This document shows, in pieces, positions 18,575-27,155 of a stretch of 64,000 bases of DNA (position 1 is its first letter; each line of letters opens with the position of its first letter). The stretch lies in contig NZ_NFMB01000001.1 of the NCBI RefSeq assembly GCF_002161215.1, forward strand, positions 124,001 through 188,000, written 5' to 3'. The notes under the pieces are model-generated. The model had not been told where the DNA came from. It did no database searches and was given only the letters and a program-made list of their open reading frames with translations. This DNA is from Flavonifractor sp. An10. GTDB lineage: Bacteria > Bacillota > Clostridia > Oscillospirales > Oscillospiraceae. The translations under genes were made by a program, and so were the position numbers.

Positions 18575-20083
18575 TCATCGTTCTAAGTCGTGCTGCTTGG
18601 TGCGGGTCTGCTCCGGCTGGTCGGCTTTCAGCGCAATATCAACGCACTTGCGGATATTGTGCAGCTCGGCAACCTCGGCGCGGGTTTCTTTCAGCTTGGT
18701 ATATTCCGCTGTTCTCTGCCCGCTGAGGGTGGCGTACTCTTTTTCCCATTCAGCGATAGGCAAGCTCTTTGTCCCTTTCGGCAGATTTGCATGGAGATAG
18801 CGGCTCGCTGCGTTCCATAGCGTAAGCTCGGCGCGGTGGGCTTCCTCGTACTTGTCGCGCTTGCTCGTCCAGCCATTTTTCAGCTTTTTCAGCTCGTCGT
18901 GAATGGGCTTGTACTCGGTGTAGTTCTTCCCGTATTCAATCAGCTTTTGCAATTCTTTCATGCGCTTCTCGGCGGTTTTCATGCCCTCCCGGATAGCGTC
19001 GGCTTGGTCGCTGACAGAGGAAAGGGCAGCGTCCAGCTCGTCAAGGGTGGAAATGCCATGCTCGGAAAGATAGTTGACCGCCTTTGCAACGGTTTTCAGT
19101 TCGTCGGCGGTGTGCTGCCTTTGCCAACTCTGCGAATACTTCCGGCTCTTTTCTCTCTGAACGCTTAAATACTTCATCAGCAGATTTGCAAGGCCGGGGG
19201 ATTGCGGGGGCTGCTCCGGGGCGTTTTCCCGCGCCTTGAACAGTTCGCCAATCCATTCTTTGAGCTTTCCAATCTGCGCCCGGATTTCCCGGATAAGGCG
19301 GTTTGCTTTTTGGATATTCCGGTTCAGCTCGCCTTTCTCGGTGGCTATGCCTTTCTTCTCCATTTGACAGGCCGCCACGCCCATGTGGACGGTGGGCAGC
19401 TCGTCAATGCCGCGCTCGGCGTTGCTGCGGTGGTCGATGCGCTCCGGGCTTCCGGCGCGTTCAAGGTAGGCGTTTGAAATATCCGCCCATGCCTTGCGCC
19501 ATAAAAGCGCGTTGCCCTTGTCGTTCCAGCCGGTCAGGTCAACTTTGCGGGCCTTGTATTTGCCGCTTGGCAAGCGAATACGCTCGCCGTTTTCATCAAG
19601 GTCATATTCCTTTTTGGACTTCGCCGCCCATGCGCCGCGCTCGTCAAGGGGGCGCATGGTAAGCATGATGTGACAATGGGGATTGCCCTTGCCGGTGTCG
19701 TGAATGGCGTAATCAACGCACATTCCTCTGGAAACAAATTGAGAGGAACAGTATTCCCGGACAAGCCGGATCTGTTCCTCTCTGGATAACTCTATGGGAA
19801 GCGCCGCGTCAATCTCTCTGGCAAGCTGGGCGTTCCCGGCTTTCTCGTAAAGCTCCACGCTGTTCCACAAGGTTGAACGGTCAGAGAAAGAGGGCGGGGC
19901 ATTGGGCGGCAGTAGGATTTCCGTATGGACAACACCGCCTTTGCGGGTGTAGTCGTGGGTCATTCCGTCCCACTCATTTGTCAACTTTTCGCCGCTTCGG
20001 TAGGCGGCTGCGGCAACGGCTGATTTGCCCTTGCCCCGGCTGACAATGCTGATATTACAATGGTAGATGGCTATGGGTATCAC
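18575..20083 (-). CDS. mobA: MobA/MobL-family relaxase
   Basis: About 500 aa. The N-terminal relaxase domain shows the family hallmark IVSRGKGKSAVAAAAYRSGE and the metal-binding histidines in GKGNPHCHIMLTMRPL; the rest is a long charged coiled-coil region (about 300-480). It nicks one strand at oriT for transfer. The start is uncertain: the GTG at 20083 is given here, but its ribosome site is too close, and the best spacing from GGGAGG points to an ATA codon at 20074 (ATA-GCC-ATC-TAC, where the family has M-A-I-Y). Much longer in-frame starts (up to 20281) run through the oriT-proximal DNA and lack homology. Confidence 0.88.
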   Translation of the reverse strand: MIPIAIYHCNISIVSRGKGKSAVAAAAYRSGEKLTNEWDGMTHDYTRKGGVVHTEILLPPNAPPSFSDRSTLWNSVELYEKAGNAQLAREIDAALPIELSREEQIRLVREYCSSQFVSRGMCVDYAIHDTGKGNPHCHIMLTMRPLDERGAWAAKSKKEYDLDENGERIRLPSGKYKARKVDLTGWNDKGNALLWRKAWADISNAYLERAGSPERIDHRSNAERGIDELPTVHMGVAACQMEKKGIATEKGELNRNIQKANRLIREIRAQIGKLKEWIGELFKARENAPEQPPQSPGLANLLMKYLSVQREKSRKYSQSWQRQHTADELKTVAKAVNYLSEHGISTLDELDAALSSVSDQADAIREGMKTAEKRMKELQKLIEYGKNYTEYKPIHDELKKLKNGWTSKRDKYEEAHRAELTLWNAASRYLHANLPKGTKSLPIAEWEKEYATLSGQRTAEYTKLKETRAEVAELHNIRKCVDIALKADQPEQTRTKQHDLER

Positions 20084-20282
20084 CTCCCGGATAGGATAAT
20101 AAAACCCGCAAAAATGGTACAGACGCCAACGGCGGGTGTACTGTTTTTGTGGGTGTGCAGGGATAGCCGCGTAAGCGGCGCAAGGGGTGCAGCCCCTTGT
20201 TGCGGCAAAGCCGCCAATGTCGGTCAGAGAGGGAAGCAAGCGGCTTTCTCTCTGTGCCGACAAGCCCTCGGCAGAGCGCACG

Positions 20283-20310
20283 CACCCGTAAGGGTGTATA
20301 AGTGCGCCCT
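20283..20310 (+). other. oriT with MobQ-type nic site
   Basis: TAAGTGCGCCCT at 20299-20310 matches the RSF1010/MobQ nic region TAAGTGCG/CCCT, with the cut expected after 20306. A small inverted repeat CACCC-gtaa-GGGTG (20283-20296) precedes it, as in MobQ origins. It lies between the relaxase and the DUF3847 gene, the right place for a MobA/L element. Confidence 0.8.
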
Positions 20311-20324
20311 TTGTGCCAAAGGGA

Positions 20325-20621
20325 TTATTCGCTTTTCCCGCCCTTGGTGCGTTTTTTCAGATAAGCCCGCGCTTCCTCGCTCGTCAAGGCAAGCCGGAGA
20401 AAGGCGGCGGCTTCCTCGTCGGTCATGGTCTTGGCTTCCGGCACAATGCTCTCAAAGACCGCACCCCGGACGATCAGCCGATGGCTGCGCGTCCTGCGTT
20501 CCTCTTGGGATAACTTTTGCCGCAACACCTTTTCCCGGTTTTCAAGCTGCCGGATTTTCTTCTTCCCGTCCTCAATCTCGGCTTGCAATTCCTCGCGGTT
20601 TTTTTCTCTCGGTTTCGTCAT
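20325..20621 (-). CDS. DUF3847-family small protein
   Basis: 98 aa, coiled-coil N-terminus (EIEDGKKKIRQLENREKVLR), Arg-rich middle (RRTRSHRLIVRGAVFESIVP) and a C-terminal FLRLALTSEEARAYLKKRT. It is a distant relative of the two DUF3847 proteins in the inverted arms. Located beside oriT and upstream of the relaxase, it is a candidate auxiliary protein of the relaxosome, although no biochemical role is established for the family. Confidence 0.8.
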   Translation of the reverse strand: MTKPREKNREELQAEIEDGKKKIRQLENREKVLRQKLSQEERRTRSHRLIVRGAVFESIVPEAKTMTDEEAAAFLRLALTSEEARAYLKKRTKGGKSE

Positions 20622-20654
20622 GGGTGGTCACTCCTTTCTACCTGTCGGCATAGA

Positions 20655-20687
20655 AAAAGGACAGTCGATTTCCTCGGCTGTCCTTTT
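20655..20687 (-). terminator. Terminator after the methyltransferase side
   Basis: AAAAGGACAG pairs with CTGTCCTTTT across 20655-20687. The T/A runs on both sides would let it work in either direction, separating the DUF3847-relaxase operon from the rRNA methyltransferase unit. Confidence 0.6.
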
Positions 20688-20752
20688 GATTAGGGTGTTT
20701 GGTTTACTCCGTTCTGCTCAATAAATGGGAATATTAAATATCAATACGCCCT

Positions 20753-21586
20753 TTAATACATTCCTATTAAAACATCAGCTTCGATTGTCAAATGTGTGAG
20801 AGTACGCCAATCAACGCAATCTTTTTCAACGCAAAAGAGAAGCGGCGTCATTTCAATAAACGACATTCTTTGTTCTGATGACAACTGTACGGTGGCTGAA
20901 ACCGTTTCTCTTGAAATGGTTTTAAGATATTTCTCAAAATATTCAACGACAGACTCATTTGAATAATCTGGATTTTTCAAGTGTGCTTGCACTTTAGTCC
21001 TGATTTCCCTCAAATGATTTTTCGTAGGAATTACTTTCACAACATATCCGTTAGGAGATAGCAATCGCTGAAATTCTTTGTAGTGTGCAGGCGAAAATAT
21101 GTCTAAAATACAATCCATACTTCCGTCTTTCAAAGGGATTTTTGATAAGTCAGTAACAAACCACTTCACTGCTTTGCGCTTGTCTTTTTTTGATGCAATC
21201 TGTATTGCCTCCCTTGACAAGTCAAAGGCAAAGATGTTTCGTTCTGTTCTTTGCTGTATCTGCCTTGCATAGAAACCCTCGCCGCAACCAACATCTAAAA
21301 TGTTTCTTATAGATGGCGTATCAGAAATAAACTGTATGATTTTCTCCAACACAACATCATACATGCCATACTCCAAAATTTGGTGCCGGTTGTCAAAAGA
21401 CCGCTTGCTGTAGTTGGTTTTGGGCGATGATTTTAACAACAAATTTACATACCCATATCTTGAAATATCAAAGCAATGTCCATGTCTACAAATTAGGCTA
21501 TTGCCTTGTATATCCATTGATTTTGTGCAAATTGGGCATTGAAAATAAACCTTGCTGTCTGCAAAGCGTGATAAATTATTATTCAT
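20753..21586 (-). CDS. RlmA-type 23S rRNA (guanine-N1) methyltransferase
   Basis: 277 aa. N-terminal zinc finger with C17, C20, C33 and H35/H37/C38 (CPICTKSMDIQG, CRHGHCFD), then NYSKRSFDNRHQILEYGMY and an AdoMet fold (ILDVGCGEGFYARQI, FAFDLSREAIQIASKK). This matches RlmA(I/II), which methylate G745 or G748 in helix 35; the TlrB branch gives tylosin-type macrolide resistance. The gene is AT-rich unlike its neighbours, is preceded by a drug-responsive-looking leader (21666-21692) and rides in a mobilizable transposon, so an acquired resistance role is likely. Which base it modifies cannot be told here. Confidence 0.85.
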   Translation of the reverse strand: MNNNLSRFADSKVYFQCPICTKSMDIQGNSLICRHGHCFDISRYGYVNLLLKSSPKTNYSKRSFDNRHQILEYGMYDVVLEKIIQFISDTPSIRNILDVGCGEGFYARQIQQRTERNIFAFDLSREAIQIASKKDKRKAVKWFVTDLSKIPLKDGSMDCILDIFSPAHYKEFQRLLSPNGYVVKVIPTKNHLREIRTKVQAHLKNPDYSNESVVEYFEKYLKTISRETVSATVQLSSEQRMSFIEMTPLLFCVEKDCVDWRTLTHLTIEADVLIGMY

Positions 21587-21623
21587 TTGTTTTTCCTCCG
21601 TAATTACATCTCTGCTTCAATAA

Positions 21624-21661
21624 GCGAGTTATGCAATACGGATAACCGCAACATAACTCGC
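21624..21661 (-). promoter_or_regulatory. Attenuator hairpin between leader peptide and methyltransferase
   Basis: On the minus strand GCGAGTTATG (21661-21652) pairs perfectly with CATAACTCGC (21633-21624). A competing pair, AACCGC with GCGGTT, uses part of the same strand. Two exclusive folds between a leader peptide and the main start are the usual basis for attenuation by ribosome stalling. Confidence 0.7.
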
Positions 21662-21665
21662 GGTT

Positions 21666-21692
21666 TTATCTTAATCTCATAAATGTAACCAT
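21666..21692 (-). CDS. Leader peptide MVTFMRLR (8 aa)
   Basis: A short frame with a strong GGAGG ribosome site 9 nt before the ATG. The peptide MVTFMRLR ends in MRLR. The Erm(D) leader contains the same MRLR, in which R-L-R is a known macrolide-dependent ribosome arrest (+X+) motif. It lies 79 nt before the methyltransferase start with a hairpin in between, and a TATACT -10-like box is about 45 nt upstream. This strongly suggests drug-induced expression; the induction itself is inference. Confidence 0.8.
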   Translation of the reverse strand: MVTFMRLR

Positions 21693-21771
21693 TGTGTTGT
21701 CCTCCAATCAATTCCGCAGTATTACTCTGCTTTTAGAAAAAGTATAGCACAAAACTATGAACATTTCCACT

Positions 21772-22068
21772 CTATTTCAGCCTGTCGGCGGCGTTGCTCT
21801 CTCTGGCGTACCGCCGCGCCGCTTCCCGCCGTTCCTCGCTGTATGGGGCGGTCAGACGGAAAGAGAAGCGGCCTTTCTCAATGTCAAACTCCATGCAGCC
21901 CGTTTCCGGGTCTGCGTCGGTCTGGCGGCACACATCGGGGTGCTGCTCGGCATAGGCGGCAAGCCGCTTCTTCAAGTCGGTATTGTGGGTACGGATATGG
22001 ATCAACGGGTCTTTCTCATCAAACCAGATGTCTGTGGTCTTTTTTTGCTTGGGAAGCCCTGTTCGCAT
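21772..22068 (-). CDS. Conserved small transposon protein, unknown function
   Basis: 98 aa, start MRTGLPKQKKTTDIWFDEKD with AAGGAGAG upstream. Mixed charged sequence with no membrane segment; the middle (IHIRTHNTDLKKRLAAYAEQ, then ETGCMEFDIEKGRFSFRLTA) looks like a small alpha/beta fold and the C-terminus is an Arg-rich helix. I do not recognise a named domain. It lies between TnpW and the methyltransferase leader on the same strand. Confidence 0.6.
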   Translation of the reverse strand: MRTGLPKQKKTTDIWFDEKDPLIHIRTHNTDLKKRLAAYAEQHPDVCRQTDADPETGCMEFDIEKGRFSFRLTAPYSEERREAARRYARESNAADRLK

Positions 22069-22202
22069 AAACTCTCCTTTCTGCGCCCCTGTTACGCAAT
22101 AGGGGCATTTTTCGGGTGTTTTCTCCGGCTCTTGACTTGGAGAAAACGGCGTTTTTGACGATAAAAACCGCCCGGACGGGGAATGTATCGTCGGGGCGGC
22201 TG

Positions 22203-22382
22203 TTATCGCAAAATTTCCGATTTTTCCGGCTCTTGACCGTCCTGCAAGCTGTCGGCAAGTATCACTTTGAGCAGCTTGTCGCGGAATGTTTCTGTGCCGC
22301 TGTGATTGAAAAACAATTCCGCAACGATGGTCTGTCCGTTCTTCTGTGTCGTGATGATACTGTCGGGGGTCTGTTCTGCCAT
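22203..22382 (-). CDS. tnpW: TnpW-family transposon protein
   Basis: 59 aa. The sequence MAEQTPDSIITTQKNGQTIV, then AELFFNHSGTETFRDKLLKV, fits the TnpW family of Tn4451-like elements. GGAGC precedes the ATG. It follows the TnpX gene on the same strand, as TnpV follows the other serine recombinase. The role of the family is unknown. Confidence 0.8.
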   Translation of the reverse strand: MAEQTPDSIITTQKNGQTIVAELFFNHSGTETFRDKLLKVILADSLQDGQEPEKSEILR

Positions 22383-22460
22383 AGGCGGCTCCTTTCTCCG
22401 GGCGCGAAAAAGGGATTTCCCGTAGCCCGGAAAATCCCTCTTAGTTGTCGGTATTCTGTT

Positions 22461-24311
22461 TTACTGTGCGGGTGCTGCGGCGGCGGCCTGCGCCTTTCTC
22501 CTTGCCCGGTATTCCCGCGCTTTCATGCGGTCATATTCCCGTTGCTTTTCAAGGTTTCGCGCCCGGTACTCCCTTGAATACTGCCGGTGGTAGGCGCGGC
22601 TCTTTTCCTTTTGGGCTTCTTCGATTTCCTCCCGCATTTGCCGGACTTCCTGCTCCGTAGGCTCTGCAAGCTGCGTCACTTCGTTCTCAAATCTGCCGAT
22701 ATAGTTAAAATATATCCCGATGTGCTGAACAGCCTGTTTTGCCCTTTTCTTGTCGCGCTCATGCACTTCAATCCGGCTGATAAACTCGTTGAGAATGGCG
22801 GGGGTCAGGTCAGTAAAGGCGGCATAGCGTTCCGTCAGCTTCAAAAACTTCTGCGCCCGCCCTCCCGCGTTCTCATAAGCGGATAGCTGCTCTTGGAGTG
22901 TGGCAAGCTCCGTTTTCAGTGTGTAGTATTCTTCCGAATATTTTTGCGACATTTGCTCATAGCGGTCTTGCGGGATAGTGCCGAGGGCGTTGTCCTCATA
23001 GAGCTTATTCAGCACCTTGTCAATCTGTTCAAGGCGTGTCGTGATTTGCGGGATACGTTTCTGCTGCTTCTTGGTCTGGTCGGTCTGCTGCATGGCAAGG
23101 TTCTTTTTCACTAAGGCTTCAAACTCCGCCCGGTTGCTGATAGAGTAGTCCTCGATTTTCTTCAGCACTTCCGCGACGGTCTGCATGAGCAAGTCCGCGT
23201 CGATGATGTGTGGGGAATGGCACTTGGGGTTTTTGGCTTTCCCCTTGTGATACTCGCTGCAATAGGCAACATGCCGCTTGCCGCCGTTCCTGTAATCTAT
23301 GCGGATGTGCATTTTTGCGCCGCAATCCTTACAGAAAAGCAAGCCCGACAAAGGGTGGATTTCCCCGTCCCCGTTGGGGCGTCTGACGGGCGCGTTTTCC
23401 AAAATCCGCTGTGCGGTTTCAAAGTCGGCGCGGTCAATAATCGGCTCATGCACATTTTCGGTTATCTGCCATTGGCTCCGGTCTACATAGTGGTTCCGCT
23501 TGTCCCGGAAATGCTTTGTAGTCTTGAAGTTGACTACATCGCCGCAATACTCCTGCCGCGTGAGGATATGGGTCAAGGTGACTTTGTTCCACTTGTAGCG
23601 GTTATCCTCATTGAGCGCCTTGTTTTTACACGTTCCCCGTCCCCGGTCTTTCATGTAGAAAGTAGGGGTAGGGATTTGCTCCTGCGTCAGATATACGGCG
23701 ATTTGGTTGCGGTTCTTCCCGCCGATAAACAGACGGAAAATAAGGCGCACAACCTCGGCGGCTTCCTCGTCGATTATCCAAAAATCCTTGTTGTCCGGGT
23801 CTTTCATATAGCCGTAGGGGGCTTCGGTGGCAATCGGCTTTCCGCTCATGCCCTTCGTTTTAATGCCGGTCTTTACTTTCTTGCTGATGTCCTTTGCGTA
23901 CCACTCCGACATGATGTTGATAAAGGGCGCAAACTCCAATGTGTCGGGCTTCTCGCTGTCTATCCCGTTGTTGACCGCGATAAAGCGCACATTGTTCCGT
24001 CTGAATATCTCCATAGCGTTGCCAACTTGGAGATAGTCGCGCCCCCAGCGCGTCAGGTCTTTCATAATGCAGACACCGATTTTTCCGTTTTCTACATCGT
24101 CCATCATGCGGGAATAGGCAGAACGGTCAAAAAATCTGCCGCTTTCGTCATCGTCAATGTAGTGCCGGATATTGGTTAAGTGCTGTCCTCTGGCATAGTT
24201 CTCCAAAAAGATTTTTTGGTTCTGTATGCTGTTGCTCTCACCGCCGTCCCTGTCCTCGTCGCCCACGGAAAGGCGGGAGTAAAGGGCGGTAATTTTGCTA
24301 TAATCAGTCAT
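22461..24311 (-). CDS. tnpX: Large serine recombinase TnpX
   Basis: 616 aa from the ATG at 24311, chosen for its AGGAGG 8 nt upstream; in-frame starts further up have no ribosome site. Resolvase domain with the catalytic Ser in ALYSRLSVGDED, Arg-rich core MKDLTRWGRDYLQ, Recombinase domain, zinc ribbon (FCKDCGAKMHI ... CSEYHKG ... CHSPHI), coiled coil and a basic C-terminal tail (YHRQYSREYRARNLEKQREY). It is the insertion and excision enzyme for the 16560-24369 element; its gene starts about 57 nt from the element end, as usual for TnpX. Confidence 0.92.
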   Translation of the reverse strand: MTDYSKITALYSRLSVGDEDRDGGESNSIQNQKIFLENYARGQHLTNIRHYIDDDESGRFFDRSAYSRMMDDVENGKIGVCIMKDLTRWGRDYLQVGNAMEIFRRNNVRFIAVNNGIDSEKPDTLEFAPFINIMSEWYAKDISKKVKTGIKTKGMSGKPIATEAPYGYMKDPDNKDFWIIDEEAAEVVRLIFRLFIGGKNRNQIAVYLTQEQIPTPTFYMKDRGRGTCKNKALNEDNRYKWNKVTLTHILTRQEYCGDVVNFKTTKHFRDKRNHYVDRSQWQITENVHEPIIDRADFETAQRILENAPVRRPNGDGEIHPLSGLLFCKDCGAKMHIRIDYRNGGKRHVAYCSEYHKGKAKNPKCHSPHIIDADLLMQTVAEVLKKIEDYSISNRAEFEALVKKNLAMQQTDQTKKQQKRIPQITTRLEQIDKVLNKLYEDNALGTIPQDRYEQMSQKYSEEYYTLKTELATLQEQLSAYENAGGRAQKFLKLTERYAAFTDLTPAILNEFISRIEVHERDKKRAKQAVQHIGIYFNYIGRFENEVTQLAEPTEQEVRQMREEIEEAQKEKSRAYHRQYSREYRARNLEKQREYDRMKAREYRARRKAQAAAAAPAQ

Positions 24312-24367
24312 GTGCATAACCTCCTGTGCGTCCATGTAGGTGTCCTTTACACTTAAAATTATGCACT

Positions 24368-24622
24368 CCAGCGGGCGGTGCCGTACTCCGCATCCCGCCG
24401 GAATTTCTTTGCCTGCTTGATTTTGGACTGTATCAGCAGATACACCCCAGCCGCACCGGCGAGGCCCACCAGCAGGTCAATGCCGCCCAGTCCCGGCCAG
24501 TAGGTTTCAAAGGCTTTGGGGAAGGTGTCGAGCATCCCCATGAGCTTTGTCCCGAAGTCTGCGCCGGGGGCGATATCCAGAGGACAGAGCGCGGCTTGCA
24601 GAGATACAGGCCGCCGACCCAC
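24368..24622 (-). pseudogene. Fragment of virD4, N-terminal part
   Basis: On the minus strand APGADFGTKLMGMLDTFPKA, one membrane segment (IDLLVGLAGAAGVYLLIQSK) and KKFRRDAEYGTAR lead to the W codon at the GG junction, then foreign DNA. The sequence continues in frame at 16561. This is the membrane anchor of a T4SS coupling protein. The extreme N-terminus is missing: from about 24600 the DNA loses similarity to virD4 and the IS21-like fragment starts at 24650 on the other strand. Confidence 0.75.
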
Positions 24623-24649
24623 GGGCCGTTGTGGTAAACGACGCTTACC

Positions 24650-25916
<1,267 letters not shown>

Positions 25917-26159
25917 GGTACTCAAAATTAGTGCAAAAGGGCTTTGGACACCGATGTGAGCGTTTGGCCCCCCCCAGGGGACTGATGTGAGCATTAGGCC
26001 CCCCAGGGTACCCACTCTTGCAAAAGGCCCTCATCTTTCCGGGTACTCAAAAGGTGAGCATTTGGTACTTGGGAAAAGCATTGCTCACGACATGAAATCT
26101 GGTGCTGAAGGTGCTCACTTTTTTGGGGCCCTTTTGCTCACATTTTCGTTTGACAAACA
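25917..26159. repeat. IS21-type right end with transposase-binding repeats
   Basis: After istB the DNA contains repeated GATGTGAGC-type motifs (about 25953 and 25984), GGTGAGCATTTGG (about 26052) and GTGCTCAC (about 26111), each near a run of C or G, as in the multi-site ends of IS21 elements. The likely tip is the TTGACAAACA ending at 26159, giving the usual CA end. The left end of this IS is missing. Confidence 0.6.
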
Positions 26160-26213
26160 CACCAATATAATTCATATTGCAGATAACGGGCAAAAAATAC
26201 AGCGCAAAAGTAA

Positions 26214-26250
26214 GGATAGGGCGAATGGTTTTTAGCCATTCGCCCTATCC
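26214..26250. terminator. Bidirectional terminator
   Basis: GGATAGGGCGAATGG (26214-26228) pairs perfectly with CCATTCGCCCTATCC (26236-26250). T-rich tracts lie outside on both strands. It ends the VanZ-RDD gene on the minus strand. The rest of 26160-26322 shows no other feature. Confidence 0.8.
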
Positions 26251-26322
26251 CTGATTTTTGGCATTATAAATGCTTTTTGAAGTTTTGTTAGACGCAAAAA
26301 AGTATGAATATCAAGCCAATGC

Positions 26323-27096
26323 TCAATTCGATGTGTGTTTCACCGTGCTTACCAATTTTGTCCGTGACCATCGCTCATAGAACAAGGGCTTGTGCAGGGC
26401 CATACGAATCCCGGCAAAGAATAGCCAGAACAAATACCCACCGATCAGTAACCCATGCAGTACGAGTGATGCTAAACTGTCCAGATGCAATACGTCCATC
26501 AGAATAAATAGTAGCCGGTTCAAGTAATATGGTGCTCCGACCAGACCTGCAATCAGCAGGCCATAGCGCAGAAAATATTGATACCAATGTGCCGCATCGC
26601 CATTCCTTTGCATGATTTTCATGCGGGTCAGCCGTTTGCCGGGCGTCTGACCGTGGAGCAAAATGGGCAGCAGCCCAAAGTAGGCAATAAATAGAACTGG
26701 CATCCATTGAATGGAGAGAGTGATTCCAAACGAGACCACAACTACGGCCAGAATACCTGATGCAAAGGTCAGGCAAGCCATATCGGCCAGAAATGAGAAA
26801 ACACGCCGCGTAAAGGAGATGGACGCACCCCGCCGGAAACTAACGGTATCCAATTCTTGTCGGGTAGGCAGCAGATGGCTCACTGGCCCGGCCAAGGCAA
26901 ATCCAATCATGCTGCCCGCAGTGTTGACGATCAGGTCGTCTACGTCAAACAGGCGGTAGCTGCCTGGATAGACAAAATACAGGCCGCTGAGTTGGGTCAG
27001 CTCGAAAAACAGAGAGAGCAAAAAAGATAGTCTCAAAGTTTTGCGCCAATTATAGCAGAAGTAGTAACGCAGATAGACACCGAAAGGCATTGTCAT
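26323..27096 (-). CDS. VanZ-RDD membrane protein, probably N-terminally truncated
   Basis: 257 aa. The first 80 residues are the C-terminal half of a VanZ domain (FGVYLRYYF, FFELTQLSG, YRLFDVDDLIVNTAGSMIGF); residues about 95-240 are an RDD domain with several membrane segments and LHGQTPGKRLTRMKIMQRNG. VanZ proteins give resistance to teicoplanin-like drugs or lipoglycopeptides; RDD proteins are membrane proteins of varied role. Full VanZ-RDD proteins are longer, and the upstream DNA becomes the tail of an ABC ATPase on the other strand at 27099, so the 5' end has probably been lost by rearrangement. Confidence 0.75.
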   Translation of the reverse strand: MTMPFGVYLRYYFCYNWRKTLRLSFLLSLFFELTQLSGLYFVYPGSYRLFDVDDLIVNTAGSMIGFALAGPVSHLLPTRQELDTVSFRRGASISFTRRVFSFLADMACLTFASGILAVVVVSFGITLSIQWMPVLFIAYFGLLPILLHGQTPGKRLTRMKIMQRNGDAAHWYQYFLRYGLLIAGLVGAPYYLNRLLFILMDVLHLDSLASLVLHGLLIGGYLFWLFFAGIRMALHKPLFYERWSRTKLVSTVKHTSN

Positions 27097-27098
27097 AT

Positions 27099-27155
27099 GA
27101 GGACACTCTGGAAGATTACTTCAAACAGGTTACAGGGGGTGAGGGCATTGCTTAA
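27099..27155 (+). pseudogene. Tail remnant of a LanF/BcrA-type ABC ATPase
   Basis: The frame EDTLEDYFKQVTGGEGIA-stop is the C-terminus of a lantibiotic-immunity ATPase (compare DTLEDYFFQLTEEGK at the end of the ATPase at 10663). Everything upstream has been replaced by the inverted VanZ-RDD gene. The stop overlaps the TTG start of the permease, the coupling seen in intact LanFEG operons. Confidence 0.7.

Larger units (their letters stand above)
16560..24369. mobile_element. Tn4451-like mobilizable transposon inserted in virD4
   Basis: Joining the bases outside 16561 and 24368 restores an open virD4 frame: CGCT-GG-GGAACAAAG reads R-W-G-T-K across the join. Each end has one GG (CC on the plus strand at 16560-16561 and 24368-24369), the usual two-base crossover of large serine recombinases. 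In order on the minus strand the element holds TnpX, TnpW, a small protein, a leader-controlled rRNA methyltransferase, DUF3847, oriT, MobA/L relaxase and a primase-helicase: a complete mobilizable resistance element of about 7.8 kb. Confidence 0.88.

Noticed and set aside
20084..20281. 66-codon N-terminal extension of the relaxase
   Set aside because: It runs over hairpins close to oriT and has no similarity to relaxases.
22019..22577. ORFs on both strands over the tnpW region
   Set aside because: They overlap tnpW (22203-22382), which has a ribosome site and family similarity.
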